The notes beneath the pieces were generated by a model. The model did not search any database, was not told the DNA's origin, and worked only from the letters and a program-made list of their open reading frames with translations. Below are positions 22,174-33,357 of a stretch of DNA of 64,000 nucleotides, in pieces. Each line of letters starts with the position of its first letter. Position 1 is the stretch's first letter. Position numbers and translations under genes: made by a program. Source of the stretch: Lasiodiplodia sp. COLG20 (Eukaryota > Ascomycota > Dothideomycetes > Botryosphaeriales > Botryosphaeriaceae); contig VNWV01000011.1 of the NCBI GenBank assembly GCA_009801085.1, positions 555,391 to 619,390 of the forward strand, given 5' to 3'.

Positions 22174-23724
22174 TCAGTCAACATCCATCCTTCCTGATCC
22201 ACCCTGCTTCTCTTCATCTTCCACCGTCTTTTTTACACCCTTCATAAATGCCTCAACTGCATCACCGCCGCCCAGGGGGACGCCGCTGTGGCGCATGAAT
22301 CCTCCATTCTCAACCTTGATTTTCAAGGCCTCGCTCACACTCGGGAGACCGCCATCCCTCAGAGCGACCGTCAAGCTAGACAAGCTCTGGTGTAGCTGCG
22401 GGGAGCGAAGAACGCGCTTGAGGATATCCTTCTTCTGTGATATGCTAAGCGCCTGGATGGCAGCCTGGACGGTCTCGGAGTTGGGGTCGGCATCGGAGAG
22501 GTCGGCCGCTTCTTGGGAGAGGAGGAGAATGGCGGGAGGAAGGTGCGAGAGGAGCGCGTCGATGAAGGCGGTGTCGCCCGCCTCGATGACGGGAATGGTG
22601 TTGGAGGAAGAAAGAAGATCGGCGAGCGTCGTGAACAGGCTGCCCTGAGCCTGCGCCTGGGATGCACTGCCGCCGGCATTGAGAGAGTTGAGGAAATTCT
22701 GAACGATTGCTGACGCATCGTTCTGCCTACCACTTGTGGGAAGTTAGCATCGCGCACTATGATGGGATGGCGACGGATGACATGAGCGTTGCTTGGGCTT
22801 GAGGTGCGGGGCCGAGACAGGGTCACCACTTGAGCGTGACCATCCGTAATCGATTCACTCTCTACGTAACACGCGAGTCGGGCAATGGAAGCGCTGTCTT
22901 CGAGCAGCTTCTATTCCAACGACGAAGCACCAATCTTGTTATGCCCTCATAACGCCATGCCAGGACGCCTCATGAAATCGAGAAGTGACCTACGCTCGAG
23001 CTCCGTCAGCACCTCCCTCACGAGCCTCCTCGCCTTCTTCCCTGACGTCGCCACCAGTGGCGCCGGCACCAGCGCCGCCGCTGCCCTGCCTATGATGGTC
23101 GTTGCCGGGGGCATCTTCCATTGTCTCGTCGTCATCTCCACCGCGAGGAGGGTTCTGGACCTGGCGCATCTCGTCCTGAACATCGATCTCCTCTCCAGAG
23201 AGCAGCATGTCAACGATCTGGCCAATCTTCAAGTCTCTCGGGCTGAACCAGTTGGCCTCGCCGCTGGGGTGCTGGCTCTTGGACTGCAGCCAGAAGAGGT
23301 GGCGCTGCGAGCTGGAGGAGAACTTGAGGACAAAGATGCGACCATCGGTGGGGGATCTGAGATTGTCCGAGTCGGGGTTGTCCTCCTTGCCGGTGTAGGG
23401 AACGAAGGAGCCGTCGCCGGGAATCATGAGCAGGTCAAGCTCAGGGTCGTTGACCGACGCCGACCGCGGGCGCCAGCAGAAGTGGCAGAGCTCTGTGAAG
23501 TTGTTAGAAGCGCGAGCTATCGGCAACGGCAATAGCAGGGGTCGCACCATCGCCGACGTAGAGGTAGATGTAGCCAGGCGTCGACACGGCCTTGACCTTC
23601 CAAGGGTCGGAGCTCGTCTGCAGCAGGCATCAGTGGTCGGGCTTGCGGGGAGGAATGGAGCAGGAGCACTGACGTCGACTTCGCACTTGCCGGCCTTGAA
23701 GGTGATCAGCGGGGCTATCGACAT
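22174..23724 (-). CDS. RPN13: Proteasome ubiquitin receptor Rpn13 (ADRM1)
   Basis: Rpn13 sits on the 26S proteasome cap, binds ubiquitin through its Pru domain and can recruit the UCH37 deubiquitinase through its C-terminal DEUBAD domain. Exons are complement 23724-23674, 23617-23548, 23492-22994 and 22726-22174, giving 390 aa. The Pru domain covers about 1-125 (ITFKAGKCEVD, GYIYLYVGDELCHFCWRPR, FVLKFSSSSQRHLFWLQSKS). A Gly/Ala/acidic linker follows. The DEUBAD part (about 210-375) includes LSISQKKDILKRVLRSPQLH and LTVALRDGGLPSVSEALKIK. The third intron is long (267 bp) and lies between the two domains. Its unspliced reading hits a TAG just past the donor. The presence of a DEUBAD suggests a full-length, UCH37-competent receptor. 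The gene is divergent from eL6. Confidence 0.92.
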
Positions 23725-24068
23725 GGTGGATGTGTGGAGTAGCGGAGGTGTTGGGGAGGAGAAGTGAGGCTGGAGCTGCTCGCACAAGCACAAGCAACCT
23801 TCGGTGGATCAGAGGCAACGTCAAGCTCCGCCGCTCCAGTCGCGTTGCGCTGCTGGGCTGCAGCTCGCGCACGGGCGCCGTGTTCTTGGCGCCATCATCG
23901 CGGGCCAATCACGCCCTGCTCGGCTCGGGCCCGGAAAAACGTGTCCGGAATCGCTCACCACACGATCAATTTGAACTTCGCTTGCGAGTATTGTGACGGG
24001 CTTGACGACGACGACTCAACCACCCACCGACCCCTACCCCGACCGGATTATCCAAACCACCATCCGAA
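23725..24068. promoter_or_regulatory. Bidirectional promoter RPN13/eL6
   Basis: These 344 bp separate the RPN13 (-) and eL6 (+) start codons. No classic TATA box is seen. A C/A-rich tract directly before the eL6 ATG (about 24005-24066) is typical of fungal ribosomal-protein leaders. Confidence 0.45.
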
Positions 24069-24911
24069 ATGTCGGCTCCCCAGGCTACGACCAAGAAGTT
24101 CGGCAAGGGCGAGAGGACCATCCCTCACCACACCGAGAAGGCCGCCAAGTACTACCCGGCTGAGGATGAGCAGCAGCCCCGCAAGGTACGCGCATTCGAA
24201 CGACAGCACAGCGGGAAAGAGGGGGAATCGCAGGATATATTGGTTGGAGCTGCGGCGACGGGCGCCCGCGTTGCGCACTTAGCCCGAGCTCTTAGCAATT
24301 CCGAGTTGGCGATATGTGGAGCGCACAACAGCAACACCAAAAAGCTGACGCAGCAATTCTTCTGCAGGTTCGCAAGGCCATTCGTCCCGCCAAGACGCGT
24401 GCCTCGCTCCAGCCCGGCACCGTCCTGATCCTCCTCGCCGGCCGTTTCCGCGGCAAGCGCGTCGTCCTCCTCAAGCACCTGCCCCAGGGTGTCCTTCTCG
24501 TCACCGGTCCCTTCAAGGTCAACGGCGTCCCTCTCAGGAGAGTCAACGCCCGCTATGTCATCGCCACCTCCACCAAGGTCGACCTGAGCGGCATCGACTC
24601 CGCCATCGTCGACAAGGTCGGCGCCGACGGCTACTTCGTCAAGGACAAGAAGGAGAAGAAGGCCAGCGAGGAGGCTTTCTTCAAGCAGGGCGAGAAGCCC
24701 GAGGTCAGTAGCGCAGGATATCGCAGCGGAGGACGGACACTGACAGGAAGATTAGGCTCGCAAGCCCGCCAGCACTCGTGTTGAGGACCAGAGGTCAGTC
24801 GACAAGGCCATCCTTGCCAACATCAAGAAGAGCGACCCCTACCTTCTGAGCTACCTCGGCTCTACCTTCAGCCTGCGCAAGGGTGACAAGCCCCACGCCA
24901 TGGTTTTCTAA
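24069..24911 (+). CDS. RPL6: 60S ribosomal protein eL6
   Basis: This is a large-subunit ribosomal protein. Exons are 24069-24185, 24368-24703 and 24756-24911, giving 202 aa. Conserved stretches are [40 protein letters not shown] and [20 protein letters not shown]. The C-terminus [12 protein letters not shown] is family-typical. The first intron is long (182 bp) compared with others in the window, which is common for ribosomal-protein genes. Codon choice is strongly C-ending in exon 2, as expected for a highly expressed gene. Confidence 0.96.
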
Positions 24912-25263
24912 GCGATCCGTCGGAGGAGTCTGGGATGACGTGGATGAGTGGATGCGGATATCCAACAACCGGCTTGCTGCGGCCGTAATAGCAGGTTTTC
25001 ATGGCACGGCGATGGTTACGGAGGGTTCGGTCTGCATTTCCAGAGATATTGTACTGCGAGGCTGAATTCCACAAAAAACATCCGAGATGCTACCTGGCGC
25101 TTCTGGTTCTCTATTTCAATGACACAAAAAGAATGGACATTGAAGGCCGTTAGAGCAAATATTACAAAACGAGACTCCCAACACCAAAAGGCGGCATTCG
25201 ATCATGTCTCCAAACCGTCACAGCTGTCTCGCAGGTTTCATTTTGGTTTTCTCATTTCCATCA
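24912..25263. other. Intergenic region between convergent genes
   Basis: This is 3' flanking sequence of eL6 (+) and the sterol-desaturase-like gene (-). It has A-rich and T-rich patches but no gene. Confidence 0.5.
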
Positions 25264-26512
25264 CTACTTTCCTTTTCCCTTACTCCGTCTGTTTTTAATC
25301 CTTGAACCCAGGTTGTCCACGGCGCCATTGGCACTGTCAAGCGCTTTGCTCGTCTTCTCCGGCACATGATGCTTATCGAGCTCGTCCCGCATATCCTCCA
25401 CGACGTCACCGCCGATCGTTGTCCCGTGAACCCAGTCCAGAAGACCCCACGGCGCGTAATTGCCTTGGCCGCCCGTCAGAAGATGTGCATCAGCACGCCT
25501 TGCCATTCCGCTCAAGATGATCGTCGACGGCAGCACCGAGTATCCCGAGTATACCAGCAGCTCTTCCAGCGAGACTAGCGCCAGCAGCAATTGAAATGTC
25601 AAGATGTGGAAGCGGAAAATGACTGCGGGTAGGTAAACGGGCAGCCAGCGGTGCAGCAGCCATGCAACCGGATGGTCGTAGTTTGCGACAAACGAGTACG
25701 GCGCGCGAATGCTCAATTGCCAGTTCCGATGCCATCGCGCGATGCGGGATCGTGGTGCGTGGAGAATGTGCCGATGAATGTAATATTGCAGGATCTGTGC
25801 CAAGCGTGAGCTGAGTGCACGGTTGGAATGATTTCCATTGGGCCGCAAGACAATGTTGGTAAGGAGATTGCAGCAAAGGAAGTTGCCGTACATAAACCAT
25901 CTATTCGTTCGTGACTGGCCCTTCCCTGCTTTCTGACGTTGTTTCGTATAGAAAAAATACACTTACACCTCTAATGAGAAAACCTTTGCAAATGTCCTTG
26001 GCAAGTCCCCATGGGAGTGGCAGTCTCGTTACGATCTTGAGCGCGCTTTTCACGCGCAGAACTTTGGTCAACACCAAGTCAATGCTCACCTGGAGTGCAA
26101 TACCGAGCAAGACATTGAAGATGCTCCATGCGGTGACTTTCAAGACGCCTTGCCGACCTTTGGTTCCCTTTGCGCCACTGCGACCCGGCAGTCCGATTTG
26201 GCCCTGCGCCTTGATGGCGACGGAAAGACTGGGTACTGTGACGTCGAAGAGGAGGAACAGCGAGGATGGTAGGATGTAGAAGAGTAGACGTACGGCGAGC
26301 GTGCCGAAGCCTTCGACGCGCAAAGGCGGGTGTGACAGGACCAGAGTCGACCATGTTAGGTAGAAAAAGAGAAGGTTAAGCGAGGTGCTGTAATTAGAGT
26401 AGATTGGGAGAAAGGCGGCGCTGAGCAGCGGGAGCCCGAGCAGCGTGTCGAGCATAGTGGCGAGCGCGAGCCGCAGTGGCAGGCCGGAAGCAACAGCAAT
26501 GTATCCCGACAC
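25264..26512 (-). CDS. Divergent fatty acid hydroxylase / sterol desaturase superfamily protein
   Basis: This is a multi-pass membrane protein, probably in the ER. Exons are complement 26512-25967 and 25914-25264 with a 52-bp intron (GTAAGT...GCCAG), giving 398 aa. Hydrophobic segments fill the N-terminal half (for example LLFYILPSSLFLLFDVTV and WSIFNVLLGIALQVSIDLVL). The core looks like the superfamily: YYIHRHILHA, then ARWHRNWQLSIRAPYSFVAN, YDHPVAW, and near the end GNYAPWGLLDWVHGT, which matches the position of the usual G-N-Y-G...D-x-x-F/H-G-T end. The second and third histidine boxes, normally H-x-x-H-H, are incomplete here (HRNWQ and DAHLL). The enzyme may therefore be inactive or belong to a divergent branch. 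The C-terminus is lysine/arginine-rich (RRSKGKGK). The substrate is unknown. Confidence 0.75.
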
Positions 26513-27547
26513 TAGACGCTGCCGTTCGCGCGATGTCGTGATTGGCGGTGTTCAATTGAGGGGATCCGCGTTGTTGCACAACGGCTTGATAATATGCAGT
26601 TGCAGTTGGAGATTTGGAAGCTGAGGAGAAGGATTGAAGCTGCTATCCTGACGAAGTTGAGGACTGATAGGAAGATGGGTGTAAGGATACATGGGACGGG
26701 GAAGCGCAATCTGCGGGGTCATGATAAGCAGCGAGGTTGGAAGCTTGGTGTTGCGTCCCGCAGGGTCAAGCCGATGACGACAGTCAGGCCGCAGCTTTGT
26801 GCCTGTGAGGCCCCAGCCCGACCGCGCGGAGCACGCGACGAATGGAGCTTTGGCGAGTCCGAGCGCTTGCCATGCGCGCCTCTTCTCTCGCTTCGTAGCA
26901 TTAATTTGGCTGCTAAATGCATCCTCCTAGCCGTAACGGTCGTCCTTCTGCTGGAACTCCCGACGGCCGGTTGACGACAGGGAAAGCCTCGGCAGTATTG
27001 CCCGAATCCTCCTGATTTTTTGCCCAGCAGAGAAAAGTAAGGAACCGCGCGGCAGAAGCAGCGCGGCGGCATCCATGTCGCATTGAGCCCCGAGCGCAGA
27101 CATTGAAACACTCGGCAAGGCGCTTCACCCGCCGTTGCAGAGCGGCCTGGGCGAGAAACCTCCATGCGGACTTGCTATGGGCGGCGGGTGCAATTTCAGG
27201 TAGCAGGTGTAGCGTACGCTGGCGCGCCCGCACCCCTGTATCGCTCCGTCGATCTAATGCTCGTGCGGGCTCACCCTGACTGCGAATAATAACCAACCGC
27301 AACGCCCCTCGTGGTGTGAATTGACCCGCTTGTCCACCGCGCTGCTCGCTCCAGCACACTGCGGCGCCCGTGGCAGCGCGTCTCCGCACTCTCGTTTCCT
27401 GCGCGCTCTTTGCGACACAATCATGCAGCCAGCTCCCATCGCAACCGCAGCCGCCTTCCGTGGAAGCTACACCCCTACCGCAGTCCACCACGCCTGCTGA
27501 TTCCATTCCGACGTCCCTTGCGTCGCGCCCTCCGCCGTCCACCAACC
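26513..27547. other. Divergent intergenic region, 1.0 kb
   Basis: This gap lies between the sterol-desaturase-like gene (-) and the hydrolase gene (+). It is GC-rich towards the right. The open frame on the minus strand at 26913-27620 runs into the hydrolase gene and has a biased non-protein-like composition. An in-frame ATG at 27410 could extend the hydrolase N-terminus by 46 residues. Confidence 0.4.
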
Positions 27548-30500
27548 ATGGAAGACCCGCCGCCTGCGACCCCGCTGCAGAATGGGAGCGCCAATCCCAA
27601 GCGCCATACCCTGCCCGCATCTACGTCCGCCCCCCGAGAGGGCCGCTCCCGGCGCTCGCCCAACCACATCCGCCCAAAACCCGCGTCGCCCGAGGTCATA
27701 TCGTCGCTGATCGACTCCTTATCCGCCATTTCCCTGCCTGCACAAGACCACTTTGAGAATCTGCCGCGTATCGGCGGGGATGGCGGCGACAGCTACTCCG
27801 TCCCTGCCAGCCCTGTGGCATGGCAGTCTGGGTTTCAGAACGGCCACGGGGGGTTTGGGGTCGAATACGGCGTGCATAGGAACCAACGGTGGGAGGAGGA
27901 AAGGCAGAACGACCCGGACTTCGACGAGGCCGCCGAACCGCCGGTCATTAAAACCGCCCCACCGCCTTCAGGCTATTCACCGATCACCGCTCCGAAGGGG
28001 CACAAGCGAGACAGGGAAGGCAGCTCTCTCAAGAACTACATCCTCTCCACTTCCAAGAGCTGCAGCTCGCTGAACTCGAAACACTCGAGCAACAAAGATG
28101 ATGCGAGCAGCATCGCAAGCAGCATAACGCGCGGTCTGCGTCGCCACTCCACAAACAGCAGGGCTTCTTTGGAAAGCCGGCGCAGCGCAACCAAAACACG
28201 AAGCCTGGGCTATGCGAGCTCGCATGAGAGACTGCGGAGCCGCGACAGCGACTCGATCGGCCTGAGCAGCCCGCCGTCGGCTCTCTGGTCCCCCACAAAG
28301 AGCACCTCGGGCCCGCCGAGTCCGAGGAAACGGTCGCTGCAGTCCTTGAGGGGCTCCAGAATCGACGAAGTCCCCTACGAAGGGCCTTCGACGCCGCCGC
28401 GAAGGTCCAGGCCGAAGCCAGCACCCATCAACACCACTCCCGGTCCGGCCGAAGTCGAGGAGCGCGGCCCAAGATGGCCAGATGATTCCATTCCATCAAG
28501 GACTTCCAGTCTCCGTCATCAGTCTCAAAGTCCAGCCAAACACCGGCGGATGAGTTCGAGATCTCGGAGCAGGACACAGTCCAAAACAAGGACTGTCATT
28601 GAGGAAGACGAGCCAATGGAGCCGTCGCTTGAGCCCGAAGGAAAGGGCAAAGAAAAACTAGAAGAGCCAGAGCACGAGGAGGACACGCAGGTCACTCGGC
28701 GAATTAAGGAGCTCAAGAGGCAGAAAGAACTCCGGGACAAAGAGGCAGGAAGCCTGCACCTCAACGTCAGCGGTGACGTTCAGGAGCCTCCCCGATCACC
28801 TAGTATGCGCACTCCGCTTTCCCCCATCACCCGTGCCCTAGAATTTGATGAGCAGCGGCCCATTGAAGAGTCTCTTGCAAAGGCTCACAGAATGCTTGGC
28901 CTTGCTCCAACCGAGATACGACGTTCATTGACGAGCCCCTTACCCCTAGGGGATGTTGCAAATCACGCTCAACCTGAACAGAACGGCGGGTTGAAGAACG
29001 ATGTTGAAGACGACCTCCCGATAGACTACAAGCTCGCGTTGCAGTCGCTAGGTCGGAGTGAGAGCGAGAGGACCGCATCAAGTAATCCGAGCATCCGCCC
29101 GTCGCTCTCATCCATGGGACGCAGCCACACCATCGCGGGCCGTCCCTCGGCCGGTAACAACAGCATGTCGGCCATGATGCAAGAGCGCAATAAAAGGTCT
29201 CTGGAAGAAGCGGCACACAAACTGGACCTGCACCTTAGCTTCGAACTCCCATCGGATTCGCGAGCACCCTCTCGAGCGGCCAGCGCTGAGTCTACACCGT
29301 CGTCACGGCAGTCGCTCTTCGTGCCGCCGACAACAGGTTTGAAGCGATCCAACTCCAGCAGCAACGCTAAAAAGAAGCGATGGTCGCACCCGGACATCCC
29401 CTTGAAGGCTGAACAGAAACATAATGCAAAGGTTGATCAGATTAAGAGGGATTCGATGCAGGTCAAATCCCCACTCAAATCGCCGCAAGTACCGGAAGCC
29501 GTTTTAGAGGAGCCTCTTCGCCCCAACAGTGGGGATTCGATTGACGACGATGTCGACGCTTTCTTGTATTCGCCACGCCTGACGCAGAAGGTACGCGAAC
29601 CGAATACCGGACGGACCATCTGCTTCTCTGAGGTTGGCGACCCGAATGGCTTCGCAATTTTTGTCTGCGTCGGAATGGGGTTGACTCGCTACGTCACTGC
29701 TTTCTACGATGAGTTGGCGACATCTCTCAAGCTGAGACTGATCACCCCGGATCGACCGGGAGTAGGGGAGTCCCAGTCAGACCCCCATGGAACTCCTCTC
29801 AGTTGGCCGGGTAAGTTCAATGAAGGACCCGGAGTGTATGCACCACTGACAAATTTCATGTAGATGACGTTCTTTGCATTTGCCAAGCGCTCAAGATCAC
29901 CAAGTTCTCGATCATGGCGCACTCGGCCGGCGCAATCTACGCCCTAGCAACAGCCTTGCGCATGCCGCAACACATCCGCGGCCGCGTGCATCTTCTCGCC
30001 CCATGGATTCCACCGTCACAGATGACTGCGGTTGGTCTCCCCGTGAATGCGCAGACGCCGGAGCGCCAGCTTCCAAGAGCGCAGCGTCTATTGCGCGTTC
30101 TCCCAACCCCGCTGTTGAAAGTGGCCAACTCTAGTTTCATGAGTGCAACCTCGGCCAGCATCACACGGAGCGTACCCAAGTCCCCTCAACGGGTCAAGCG
30201 CAAGAGTTACATTGCCGGTCAACAGAATCCGGCTGCCCGAGTATCAGTCGCAGCAAGCAAAAATCGAGAGTCAATGATGTTGATGGACCGCGTGTTACCC
30301 AACGGCAGTGCCCTTGAGATAGCAGCCAATGACCCAGACGATCCGAATCACGAGGTGGCAGCGCAGGCGAAGGCAGCAATGACGCTGGCGGAGCAAGAGC
30401 GGCGCCGTGAGTATGACACAAGGCTCACTCTGTCGGTGTGGGACCTGGCGACCACGAACGCAAACCCGGCTGTCGACTTGCTCGTATGTCTGGAACGCAC

Positions 30501-30786
30501 GCAACAGATTGGATTCCGCTACGTGGACATCACTCGGGCTGTTGTGATACACCACGGCAGCAGAGACACGCGCGTACCGGTCGAGAACGTCAAGTGGCTG
30601 GGCCGCACAATGAAACGCTGCGAGGTACGCATCCTCGAAGGCGAGAACCATGGCCTCATGGCCAGCGCAGTTGTCATGGGCAATGTGCTCACTGAAATGG
30701 CGAGGGAGTGGGAGGACTGGACGGCGGTGGTGAAGGAAAGCCGCAGCCGTGACAACCTGCGCGCGCAATTCAATAACGGTTCATGA
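27548..30786 (+). CDS. Alpha/beta hydrolase with a very long disordered N-terminus
   Basis: Exons are 27548-29810 and 29864-30786 (53-bp intron), giving 1061 aa. About the first 680 residues are low complexity, rich in Ser, Pro, Arg and Glu (for example SSRSRSRTQSKTRTVIEEDE), with many possible phosphorylation sites. The last 380 form an alpha/beta hydrolase: strand and oxyanion region GDPNGFAIFVCVGMGLTRY, LITPDRPGVGES, nucleophile elbow AHSAG with Ser775, acid GSRDTRVP with Asp989, and His1017 in GENHGLM. The triad is complete, so it is likely catalytic, perhaps an esterase or lipase. A charged insert (about 880-905) sits in the lid region. No signal peptide or membrane segment is seen. The substrate cannot be deduced. 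The start at 27548 is chosen; 27410 is an in-frame alternative. Confidence 0.8.
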
Positions 30787-32177
30787 GGAGTTCAACCTCG
30801 ATTTCATCCCTTATCTGCATGTGGCCGACCGACCAAACGAGGCCATTTTTTCCTTCAATACTGTCCGGCTGTCCAGCAAATTTCATTTGTCGGGAATTTT
30901 GTCGACTTGGATTTCCTTGCGATTTTTGGTTTGTCGTTGTTGTTGGATTCTGGACTGTATACCCCTGAGATACCATTTCTTCGTGCGTTGAGTGGTGTTG
31001 TGAACAAGATCAGAAGCTGTCACTTGCCTTCACATCTGACCCTGCTTTCGTGACGTTCGCTAGTAATTCGTTGACCCGCTCACGAAATGGTTACCTACGA
31101 GAGACGGCTAAAAAGACCGAGAAATAGTAGATAGGATAGCTTCTAATGGAGTAATAGGTGGACGCGCCCACTGGACAAATTGCGCGGAGACTTGCCGTTA
31201 CACGTGGCCGGGTTTACTAGGTACGCGCCGCCGGAGATGTGGATGTGTGCGTCAACTTGCAGCGTTGTTGATGCAAGGGGAGGTGGCAGCTCACAGAGCC
31301 GAAGGCTAGCGCGTAAATTTGAGTTTCGCTCAGGTCACAGGCAGTTGAAGCTGTCGTCTGGACGAGATGTGGAATTAAGAATTCTAGATACACGTTCGGA
31401 CGCTAACTTAAACTATCTAATGCTATTTTTCTTTTTTAAAAAGACAGCCGAGGCACAGTCACCGTGGATTCGAGGATCATGCTAGCCCTCGGCTGCAATA
31501 CTTCTCTGTAAATGAAGCTGCATGCGACGCACAGGCTGCGGTGTCGGTGTTGGTTGCTAGGCAGCGTGGTGGTGCAGCTGACGAGACAAACACGACGGCG
31601 AAGCCGGGCACACACACAAATTGCCCATGTGCACTGCCGTCACAGCGCACAGTCCGAATATTTTGAGTCGGCGGTATTGCTGTTAGTGCCGCGGAAGCGG
31701 CTTATTCGAAACTTTCAGCCTCGCGATTTTCCTCAAGCAAGCTGGGGAGAGCGTGGGCCACGCCGCGCGAGGTGGTTGGGAGGAGGCTGGCAAGCTCGAT
31801 AAACCCACCCGCCCTGCATCACTTCCCGCCCAGCTCTAAGCCTGCATTCCTCTTCCCTCCCACGCACTCACTTCACTCTCCGTCTTAGTTGCGAACGCCT
31901 CAGTCGCTCGTTCAGCGCCGGCTTTTCCGTCCTACCTGCATTCCACCTTTGGACGCGGAGACAAGCTCGACGCTGCGGGTAGATCACAGATCACGCCGAC
32001 CCCACCCGACTGCCGACGAGGAAACCCTCCCGCCTGCCTTCGACTGCATTCCGCGTCGCCAGCAGCCCGCCCCGCTCGCTCGTCCGTCTTTCTCGCGAGC
32101 TGAGCATCCGACGGCATTCCACCAGCTGCGGCTGTTCCACCAGGTCTTCGACAGTGTCGCAATCGCCGCCGCCCAAC
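30787..32177. other. Gene-free region, 1.4 kb
   Basis: This gap lies between the hydrolase and the membrane protein. The last 350 bp are CT-rich, typical of a fungal promoter and leader. An AT-rich patch lies near 31375-31440. No gene is recognised. Confidence 0.45.
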
Positions 32178-33357
32178 ATGCTTGCTCCAAGCTCGCTTGT
32201 CTCCACATTCCTGGTCGCGCTATCGCTATCCCCGCAATGGTCGAGCGCCAACCCCATTCTAACCGCCGATGACGTCGCTGTTGAAGAGTACCACAACGTC
32301 ACTCTCGTCGAGCGCGCTTGCGAGTACCCGTGCGGCTGGTCGGGTCAGCTCTGCTGCGAGAGTAGCGGAGCGTGTTACACCGACTCGTCCAACCAGGCTC
32401 AGTGCAGCGCGACGGCTGGCAGCGGAGGCTACTGGCAGTACTACACGAGCACCTGGGTCGAGACCGACAAGGTGACCAGAACTGAGGTTCACAGTAGCTA
32501 CGTCGGCGGCGCGACTGTATCAGCACAAGCGACCGGAACTTCGATCGCGTGCAACACGGACAATGGCGAGACTTCTTGCGGCAGCATCTGCTGTACCTCG
32601 CAGCAGTACTGCCAACTCAGCGGGCAATGCGCCGCAATCGGCGTGTCCGAATCACCTGGAGCATCCCCAACGGGTACGGGAGCCTCATACTCCGCGCCGG
32701 TGCGTCCGACGTCGGGAACGCTGATCACCATCACAGCTACCGCCGCCGCAACCACAACTGTCCCATTCGAGACGCCTGTTGCTACTGGCGCCACCGCGCC
32801 CGTGACTGCCGGGGAGAGCAGCGGCGGCGGTCTCAGCGGAGGTGCCATTGCCGGCATCGTCATCGGCACTTTGGCCGGTATTCTGCTGCTTGCGCTTCTC
32901 TGCCTCTTCTGCTGCGCGAAAGCCGCTTTTGACGGCATCCTAGCAATCTTCGGCTTCGGCAAGAAGAAGCGTCGTACCGAGTACGTCGAGGAGTACCACC
33001 GTCACAGCCACGGCAGTGGCAGCCGTCACTCTGGCTGGTACGGCGCCGGCGACCGCCCGTCCAGGCCTCCGCCGCCGAAGAAGAGTGGATTGGGCATGGG
33101 TGGTCTGCTCGCCGGCCTTGCAGGCGCAGGTGCTCTCTTTGGTCTCAGCAAGAAGAGGCACGAGTCTCGCTACGACGATGACAAGACGACGACGACCGAT
33201 TACAGCAGTTATTATTACAGCGACTACACAAGTTCAAGTGAGTGGCCGCTCATTTCTTCTTCTGTGAGAAAACCAGATTGCTAACTGACCTCTAGGCAGC
33301 GCTAGCTCAGACGACAGGAGGACGAGAACCACCCGTTACACCCACTCGCGTCGCTAG
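32178..33357 (+). CDS. Secreted single-pass membrane protein with two cysteine modules
   Basis: I do not know a named family. Exons are 32178-33237 and 33296-33357, giving 373 aa. A signal peptide covers about 1-24. The ectodomain has two similar modules: C48/C52-G...C59-C60-x5-C66-x9-C76 and C125/C134-G-S-I-C138-C139-x5-C145-x5-C151. A Ser/Thr-rich stalk follows (about 155-215), then one transmembrane helix (AIAGIVIGTLAGILLLALLC) and a cytoplasmic KKKRR stop. The tail has a Gly-rich hydrophobic patch (GLGMGGLLAGLAGAGALFGL) and a Tyr/Ser/Arg-rich end. The layout resembles Wsc/Mid2-type wall sensors, but the cysteine pattern is not a WSC domain. A surface sensor or adhesin role is inference. 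Confidence 0.75.

Noticed and set aside
26913..27620. Open frame of 235 codons on the minus strand
   Set aside because: It overlaps the start of the hydrolase gene and has strongly biased Gly/Arg/Ala composition.
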